A DNA stretch of 9,273 nucleotides from Treponema sp. (GTDB lineage Bacteria; Spirochaetota; Spirochaetia; Treponematales; Rectinemataceae): the NCBI GenBank assembly GCA_012516755.1, contig JAAYWE010000087.1, positions 1 through 9,273 of the forward strand, read 5' to 3'. The notes under the pieces are model-generated. The model ran no database searches and was not told where the DNA came from. It was given only the letters and a program-made list of their open reading frames with translations. The position numbers were made by a program, and so were the translations under genes. Below are positions 4,659 to 9,273 of this stretch, in pieces (positions within the stretch are counted from its first letter, which is position 1; every line of letters begins with the position of its first letter).

Positions 4659-6842
4659 TCAGCTATCAACCTTCAAATTTGCCTTGAGCGACAACCCTAT
4701 GCGCCGCCGCACCGCATCGATGCTGATAACTGTAAAGTCCTTTACATCACCCACCTTTAGCACCTCCATTGGATTCTTAACAAAGTGCTCCGCCATCTCA
4801 GAGACATGGATAAGTGCGTTCTCTTTTATGCCGATATCGACAAAGGCACCGAAATCGACGACATTCTTCACTTTTCCTTTTACTCTCATGCCCGGCCGGA
4901 GATCCTCAAGGCTCAACACACCTTCCTGCAGAATTGGCGGCGGAAGGTCATCTCGTGGATCACGATTTGGTTTCTTTAGTTCGCTAATTATGTCATCCAG
5001 AGTAATATCACCAATCTTATATTTCTGCTTCAAACTCTCTCTTTCTTTGGTTTGCGGTTCCTTGCCAGACTTCACCATGGACAAAATTTCTGAGGCAACT
5101 GCATAATTTTCAGGGTGAACCCAAGTATTATCTAGCGCGTTATCGCTCTCCGGTATCTTGAGAAAGCCGGCACACTGCTCGAACGTCTTCTCGCCAAGTC
5201 CTGGAATCTCCTTTAATAGATAACGATTCCGTATCACGCCGCTTGCATCTCGGAACTTGACAATCTTCCTTGCCAAGCTCGCGTTTATGCCCGATACATA
5301 CCGCAATAGCGAATAACTTGCGGTGTTTAGATTGACTCCAACCTGGTTCACTACCGATCCAACAACATCGTCGAGCTGGCTCGCCAGCTGTTTCTGGTTA
5401 ACATCGTGCTGATATAGCCCTACTCCAATGCTCTTTGGATCGATTTTAACTAGCTCCGAAAGAGGATCCTGCAGACGCCGCCCTATCGAGATCGCCCCTC
5501 GGATTGTAAGATCGAGATTTGGAAATTCTTCTCTCGCAAGATCACTTGCCGAATACACAGACGCGCCATCCTCATCTACGACTGCAAAGCGGCATGAAAG
5601 CCCATTTTCTGCAATCGATTCCGCTATCAGCTTTTGAACCTCATGGCTTCCAGTACCATTCCCCACCGCTATGACTGAAAGCGCATATTTTTTCACTGCT
5701 GCCGCGACATCCTTCTTGCCCTGTCCGGGCTTGGTCTCCTGGTTTATAACAAAGTAATCCAAGAACTTACCGGTTTCATCGAGCGCTGCACATTTTGTAC
5801 CAGTTCGAATTCCAGGATCGATGCCCAAGACTCTTGTACCACGCAAGGGCGGCTGCATAAGAAGATTGCGTAGATTGGTGCTGAACACTTCTATAGCATG
5901 GCTTTCCGCGCTTTCGGTGAGATCCGAGCGGATCTCCCTTCGCACTGCTGGCAAAAGAAGGCGCAAAAGCCCGTCGATTACTGCTTGCTTATGCTGTGCA
6001 TTGGCTGGTCGCACACGCTCTAGCATCCGCGTTTCGAATAATTCATCGCTCACCTCTATCGACACATCGAGCTCGCCTTCTCGTTCTCCTCGATTTATCG
6101 CAAGCACTCTATGATGCTTGAGAGTCGAGAGAGGTTCTCGATAGTCCCAGTACATCTGATAAGTGGATTGCCCTCGCTTTTCCTCATCGCCTATACCTTT
6201 TACCGCAAGCTCTCCTTCCTTGAGAAATACACGTTTTATGTGAGCGCGCAAACTTGTATCCTGCGAAAGCCGTTCGGCAAGGATGTCTCGCGCTCCCGAA
6301 AGCGCATCCTCAGCGCTCTCCACCGAAAGCTCGGGGTGTTCTTCATTTCGATGGATAAAAGAAGTGGCAGCAGCAACCACTTCCTCCAGGATGGTGGTTC
6401 TTTCCATCAGCTCCGCAAAAGGAGCTAGTCCCTTTTCTTGAGCGAGCATGCCGCGTGTTTTCTTCTTTTTCTTGAAAGGTGACCAGAGGTCCTCGAGTTC
6501 CGTCAGAGTAGTAGCGCGCAGAATGTTCTCATGTAGAAAAGCATCGAGCTTACCCATAGCTGAGATACCTTTTATTACTTCAAGCCTGCGCTCTTCGAGA
6601 TTTTTGTAACTTTGGAACTTTTGGATACAATCGCGAACTTGTAACTCGTGAAGATTGCCAGTTCGCTCCTTGCGATATCGACTTATAAAGGGAATAGTGC
6701 ATCCTTCGGCTGAAAGATCCAGTACCGCTTGTACTTGCAAAAGCCGTATAGCAAGCTCATTTGCTATTCTCTCCGCAATCTTAATCTCATCTACGCAGAG
6801 ATTCTCTATTCTGGTTGGGTCAAAATCTATTGTGTCATCCAT
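4659..6842 (-). CDS. tex: Tex family RNA-binding transcription accessory protein
   Basis: The 727-residue protein is full length for bacterial Tex, the homologue of eukaryotic Spt6, which binds nucleic acid and acts in transcription. Seen in order: a helical N-terminal region with 'IPFISRYRKERTGNL' (about 50-64) and 'ELEDLWSPFKKKKKTR' (115-130), both typical of Tex; a YqgF/RuvC-like domain from 'VLGIDPGIRTGTKCAALD' (338-355) to 'VVDEDGASVYSASDLAREEFP' (421-441); the highly conserved 'RGAISIGRRLQDPLSELVKIDPKSIGVG' block (448-475) and 'YQHDVNQ' (477-483); a helix-hairpin-helix region (about 500-565, 'NLNTASYSLLRYVSGI', 'IPGLGEKTFEQCAGFL'); and a C-terminal S1 RNA-binding domain (650-720, 'GMRVKGKVKNVVDFGAFVDIG'). 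The start is preceded by only a weak TAGG ribosome site. A possible promoter (TTGATA, 17 bases, TAACTT at 6881-6853, minus strand) would give a very short leader. Divergent from the response-regulator gene and apparently monocistronic. Confidence 0.96.
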   Translation of the reverse strand: MDDTIDFDPTRIENLCVDEIKIAERIANELAIRLLQVQAVLDLSAEGCTIPFISRYRKERTGNLHELQVRDCIQKFQSYKNLEERRLEVIKGISAMGKLDAFLHENILRATTLTELEDLWSPFKKKKKTRGMLAQEKGLAPFAELMERTTILEEVVAAATSFIHRNEEHPELSVESAEDALSGARDILAERLSQDTSLRAHIKRVFLKEGELAVKGIGDEEKRGQSTYQMYWDYREPLSTLKHHRVLAINRGEREGELDVSIEVSDELFETRMLERVRPANAQHKQAVIDGLLRLLLPAVRREIRSDLTESAESHAIEVFSTNLRNLLMQPPLRGTRVLGIDPGIRTGTKCAALDETGKFLDYFVINQETKPGQGKKDVAAAVKKYALSVIAVGNGTGSHEVQKLIAESIAENGLSCRFAVVDEDGASVYSASDLAREEFPNLDLTIRGAISIGRRLQDPLSELVKIDPKSIGVGLYQHDVNQKQLASQLDDVVGSVVNQVGVNLNTASYSLLRYVSGINASLARKIVKFRDASGVIRNRYLLKEIPGLGEKTFEQCAGFLKIPESDNALDNTWVHPENYAVASEILSMVKSGKEPQTKERESLKQKYKIGDITLDDIISELKKPNRDPRDDLPPPILQEGVLSLEDLRPGMRVKGKVKNVVDFGAFVDIGIKENALIHVSEMAEHFVKNPMEVLKVGDVKDFTVISIDAVRRRIGLSLKANLKVDS

Positions 6843-6920
6843 AGCGAGCCTAAAGTTATGGGAAGTTCAAAAAAATATCAAGGTCAAGATTCCAGGCATG
6901 ATGATTCACTGGATCTCTAA

Positions 6921-6930
6921 CCATATATGG
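6921..6930. promoter_or_regulatory. Perfect 10-bp palindrome in the tex/response-regulator divergent region
   Basis: CCATATATGG is a perfect palindrome about 70 bases upstream of the response-regulator start and 79 bases from the tex start. Its position between two divergent genes, one encoding a DNA-binding response regulator, makes it a possible operator. A single 10-bp palindrome can easily occur by chance, so this is tentative. I found no convincing plus-strand promoter in 6843-6997. Confidence 0.25.
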
Positions 6931-6997
6931 TGTATCCTTGTAATGATAACTCTCTGCATTGAGCTGAATATACCGTTATGAATTAAAGAGGCACCTG

Positions 6998-7630
6998 ATG
7001 GGGAAGTTCAGCAATAAGGTTCGAACATTTTCCGCGCTCGAAGTTGCAAAGCTCTGTGGTGTTGTTAATCAAACAGCGATAAATTGGATACGAAGTGGCT
7101 ATCTCAAAGCCTTTAATACGCCCGGAGGACAATATCGAGTTTATGCCGAAGATCTGGTTTCTTTTCTCAAAGAACGAGATATGCGCGTTCCGGATGAGCT
7201 TAAAGACGACCTTACTATGCCGGTGGATAGTGGACTCGCGATAATCGTAGATGATGACAAAGATCTCAACACAATTCTTAAACGACTCCTCGAGCGAAGA
7301 ATAGACGACCTGCGCGTCGCACAGGCTTACGATGGCTTTGAGGCAGGCCGAATCATCGCGGAGCGCCGTCCGGCTATAGTCATCTTGGATCTGAATCTTC
7401 CTGGTGTAGATGGCCTTTCGCTCTGCAAAAAAATCCGATCGGATGAGTCCTTTGGTCAGCCGGCGGTGATAGCTATTACGGGAATTGGAGAAGAGGATGC
7501 CCAACCTCGCATGATGGAAGCTGGTGCCGATGCATTCTTTTCTAAACCGCTAAATTTCGATGCTTTGATAGCAAAAACAAAGGAACTCATGGAAGCCCGC
7601 AAAGATCTAGAAAAGAAGGATGGCAATTGA
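6998..7630 (+). CDS. Response regulator with N-terminal MerR/excisionase-like HTH and C-terminal receiver
   Basis: The 210-residue protein has two domains in the reverse of the usual order. Residues 11-60, 'FSALEVAKLCGVVNQTAINWIRSGYLKAFNTPGGQYRVYAEDL', are a winged helix of the MerR/excisionase (BldC-like) type, with the typical 'TPGGqyRvy' wing. Residues 80-200 are a CheY-like receiver: acidic cluster Asp85-Asp87 (VDDDKD), predicted phospho-acceptor Asp131 (VILDLNLPGVDG), Thr161 (AITG) and Lys183 (SKP). All key receiver residues are present, so phosphorylation control is expected. No sensor kinase is encoded in the window. The AAAGAGG ribosome site (6985-6991) 6 bases before the ATG fixes the start. 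The C-terminus (190-210) is a charged helix that may extend for dimerisation. The macrodomain and dehydrogenase genes follow after 48 bases in the same direction and could be co-transcribed or targets. Confidence 0.9.
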   Translation: MGKFSNKVRTFSALEVAKLCGVVNQTAINWIRSGYLKAFNTPGGQYRVYAEDLVSFLKERDMRVPDELKDDLTMPVDSGLAIIVDDDKDLNTILKRLLERRIDDLRVAQAYDGFEAGRIIAERRPAIVILDLNLPGVDGLSLCKKIRSDESFGQPAVIAITGIGEEDAQPRMMEAGADAFFSKPLNFDALIAKTKELMEARKDLEKKDGN

Positions 7631-7678
7631 ATAACATTATATTGAAAAAGTCCATATCGAAGAGGATAGACTCCAATT

Positions 7679-8242
7679 ATGAAAGAGCTGTATAGATCTG
7701 ATAATGGCCGCTGCATAATTGCAGTTGGAGATATAACCAATATCGCTTGCGATGCAATTGTCAACGCAGCAAACTCGAGCCTCCTGGGAGGGGGCGGTGT
7801 CGATGGAGCTATCCATAGCGCTGGAGGCCCAGCAATCCTCGCCGAGTGTCGTGCGTTGCGAAACAGCTCCTTACCAAATGGATTGCCTCCAGGAAAAGCA
7901 GTGGCAACTACCGCCGGTCGCCTTCCCGCAAGGCGTGTTATCCATACAGTAGGGCCGATTTGGCAAGGAGGGGCCTATGGCGAAGACGAAACACTGGCGT
8001 CCTGCTATCGCGAGTGCCTTGCGCTAGCTATGATCGAGCAGCTCAAGTCTATTGCCTTTCCTGCCATCTCAACCGGTATCTATGGATTCCCAAAAGAACG
8101 CGCAGCCAAAATCGCGTGGAATACGGTACAGGATTATTTAGCGAGTACCCCTGAAGCGGCCTCCATAATAGTATGGTTTGTATTCTTTTCGGAGATAGAT
8201 GCGCATATCTTTCTTGAGGCCAATGGAAAAATAAAGCTATGA
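7679..8242 (+). CDS. Macrodomain protein, likely O-acetyl-ADP-ribose deacetylase (YmdB/MacroD type)
   Basis: A single macrodomain fills the 187 residues. The signature elements are all present: 'VGDIT' (16-20) with Asp18 for the adenine site, 'DAIVNAANSSLLGGGGVDGAIHSAGGP' (25-51) with Asn29/Asn32 and Asp42, 'RVIHTVGPIW' (86-95), and the phosphate loop 'ISTGIYGFP' (130-138) with Tyr135. Asn32 and Asp42 are in the positions known to serve catalysis in MacroD/YmdB proteins, which hydrolyse O-acetyl-ADP-ribose and mono-ADP-ribosylated acidic residues. The true substrate is not shown by the sequence. Cytoplasmic, no signal peptide. The AGAGGA ribosome-like site is rather far (about 12 bases) from the ATG. 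Its TGA overlaps the ATG of the dehydrogenase gene (ATGA), so the two are translationally coupled. No ADP-ribosyltransferase partner is seen in the window, so a toxin-antitoxin reading is not supported. Confidence 0.92.
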   Translation: MKELYRSDNGRCIIAVGDITNIACDAIVNAANSSLLGGGGVDGAIHSAGGPAILAECRALRNSSLPNGLPPGKAVATTAGRLPARRVIHTVGPIWQGGAYGEDETLASCYRECLALAMIEQLKSIAFPAISTGIYGFPKERAAKIAWNTVQDYLASTPEAASIIVWFVFFSEIDAHIFLEANGKIKL

Positions 8243-9273
8243 AAGCCGCACTATTCACACAATTTAGAGAGCCTATTGAGATAGTTGAGGTGCCTGATCC
8301 AATAGCGCCTGACGATGGCGTAGTTCTCAAAGTCGATGCAACGGGCATCTGCCGCAGTGATTGGCACGGCTGGCAGGGGCACGATCCTGATATAAGGCTT
8401 CCACATGTGCCCGGGCATGAACTCGCCGGCACTATTGTTGGAGTCGGCAGAGATATCAAGAATTGGAAACTCAGCGAAAGAGTAACTATGCCCTTTGTTG
8501 CTGGCTGCGGCCACTGTCCACCCTGCCTTAGCTCCAATCAGCAGGTCTGCGACAACCAATTCCAACCGGGATTCTCGGCGTGGGGCTCCTTCGCAGAATA
8601 TGTGGCTATTCGCTATGCAGATATGAATCTTGTGCGCTTGCCTGAGAGCCTCGATGCAGCAACGGCGGCAAGCTTGGGCTGTCGTTTTGCTACTGCTTTC
8701 CGGGCGCTGGAAGCACAATCCAGACTTCGCGCGGGAGAATGGATCGCAATCTTTGGTTGTGGGGGTGTGGGCCTTTCAGCGATCATGATTGCCACAGCGA
8801 TGGGCGCTCGAATCATCGCAATCGATATTCAAGAAGAGAAGCTTAAAAAAGCCAAGGAAATTGGCGCGGATATTGTAATCAATAGCCGAGAAGTATCTGA
8901 TATTGTTGCTGTAATTCGCGATATCACACATGGCGGCGTACAGGTTTCTATGGACGCACTTGGTAGTCCAGAGACATGCTTTAGCGCCATCTCAAGCCTT
9001 GCCAAGCGCGGTCGGCATGTGCAAGTTGGCCTCATGCTCGCTGACCACAAACATCCCCGAATTCCAATGGACCTCGTGATTGCGCGCGAGCTCGAGATCT
9101 ACGGGAGTCATGGCATTCAAGCCCACCGTTATGATGTACTTCTTGGAATGATCGAAGCTGGAAAACTCCACCCAGAGCGGCTCATCGAAGCTCGCCTTAA
9201 CCTACGCCAGGGCGTTGATTTTTTGCAGAAGATGGACCAATTCCCAGGCGTGGGCATTAGCGTGATCACATCG
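8239..9273 (+). CDS. Zinc-dependent alcohol dehydrogenase (medium-chain), partial at the right edge
   Basis: The frame is open from an ATG at 8239 to the window end (345 codons, no stop), so nearly the whole protein is present. Seen in order: catalytic zinc ligands Cys38 (TGICRSDWHGW), His60-Glu61 (PGHE) and Cys148 (SLGCRFATAFRAL); the structural zinc set Cys90, Cys93, Cys96 and Cys104 in exact C-x2-C-x2-C-x7-C spacing; the Rossmann motif GCGGVG (173-178); and Asp196 at the end of the second strand (IIAID), which favours NAD over NADP. The family oxidises alcohols or reduces aldehydes with a tetrahedral catalytic zinc. The substrate is not clear. Only a few residues should be missing, as this family usually has about 340-350. 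The ATGA overlap with the macrodomain gene and the lack of its own ribosome site point to coupled translation. Confidence 0.93.
   Translation, partial: MKAALFTQFREPIEIVEVPDPIAPDDGVVLKVDATGICRSDWHGWQGHDPDIRLPHVPGHELAGTIVGVGRDIKNWKLSERVTMPFVAGCGHCPPCLSSNQQVCDNQFQPGFSAWGSFAEYVAIRYADMNLVRLPESLDAATAASLGCRFATAFRALEAQSRLRAGEWIAIFGCGGVGLSAIMIATAMGARIIAIDIQEEKLKKAKEIGADIVINSREVSDIVAVIRDITHGGVQVSMDALGSPETCFSAISSLAKRGRHVQVGLMLADHKHPRIPMDLVIARELEIYGSHGIQAHRYDVLLGMIEAGKLHPERLIEARLNLRQGVDFLQKMDQFPGVGISVITS

Noticed and set aside
4636..5106. 156-codon plus-strand frame
   Set aside because: Antisense to the conserved S1 domain end of tex; Ser/Thr/Phe-rich composition typical of a shadow frame.
7631..7678. 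Separate promoter for the macrodomain gene (TTGAAA, 17 bases, GATAGA)
   Set aside because: The -10 match is too poor (3 of 6) to call; read-through from the response-regulator gene is as likely.
7679..8242. Macrodomain as antitoxin of an ADP-ribosylating toxin system
   Set aside because: No ADP-ribosyltransferase or DarT-like gene is adjacent; neighbours are a response regulator and a dehydrogenase.
8049..8718. Two minus-strand frames of 162 and 155 codons
   Set aside because: Both are antisense to the macrodomain and dehydrogenase genes, which have complete catalytic motifs.

Overview
The window reads as a chromosomal segment of a Gram-negative bacterium with moderate GC content. A spirochaete is my best guess. 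The grounds are the family resemblance of the 626-residue outer-membrane barrel protein with its 'HPVY..IE.AELRG' N-terminus, the TrpR-family regulator with an 'ITRGS' helix, and the general look of the Tex protein. This assignment rests on recognition, not on a search. No rRNA, tRNA, CRISPR array, prophage or complete insertion sequence is visible.

Layout, left to right. (1) Positions 1-236, minus strand: the 5' part of a small Cys-rich DUF6788-like protein that runs off the left edge. (2) Positions 237-394: a divergent control region packed with palindromes, with a strong promoter on each strand. (3) 395-1302, plus strand: a two-gene unit of a TrpR-family regulator and a two-helix membrane protein. 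(4) 1320-4303, minus strand, convergent with the previous unit: a metallo-beta-lactamase-fold hydrolase followed by a Wzi-like outer-membrane barrel, joined by an ATGA overlap. (5) 4304-4658: a 355-base gap with no gene, holding three tandem imperfect repeats of about 34 bases, a nested inverted-repeat structure around a G-rich stretch, and a short hairpin with an A8/T8 loop. (6) 4659-6842, minus strand: tex. (7) 6998-9273, plus strand, divergent from tex: a response regulator with an N-terminal MerR/excisionase-like DNA-binding domain, then a macrodomain protein (likely O-acetyl-ADP-ribose deacetylase type), then a zinc-dependent, probably NAD-dependent, alcohol dehydrogenase that is cut by the right edge. 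The last two also overlap by ATGA.

Most genes have recognisable families. The least explained parts are the palindrome-rich 237-394 region with an apparently leaderless promoter for the TrpR-family gene, the repeat and structure-rich gap at 4304-4658, the duplicated Ala/Ser-rich insert in the metallo-beta-lactamase-fold protein, and the co-translated macrodomain/dehydrogenase pair behind an unusual response regulator. I do not see a clear previously undescribed multi-gene system. The best candidates for one are the macrodomain-dehydrogenase pair and the TrpR-family/membrane-protein pair.
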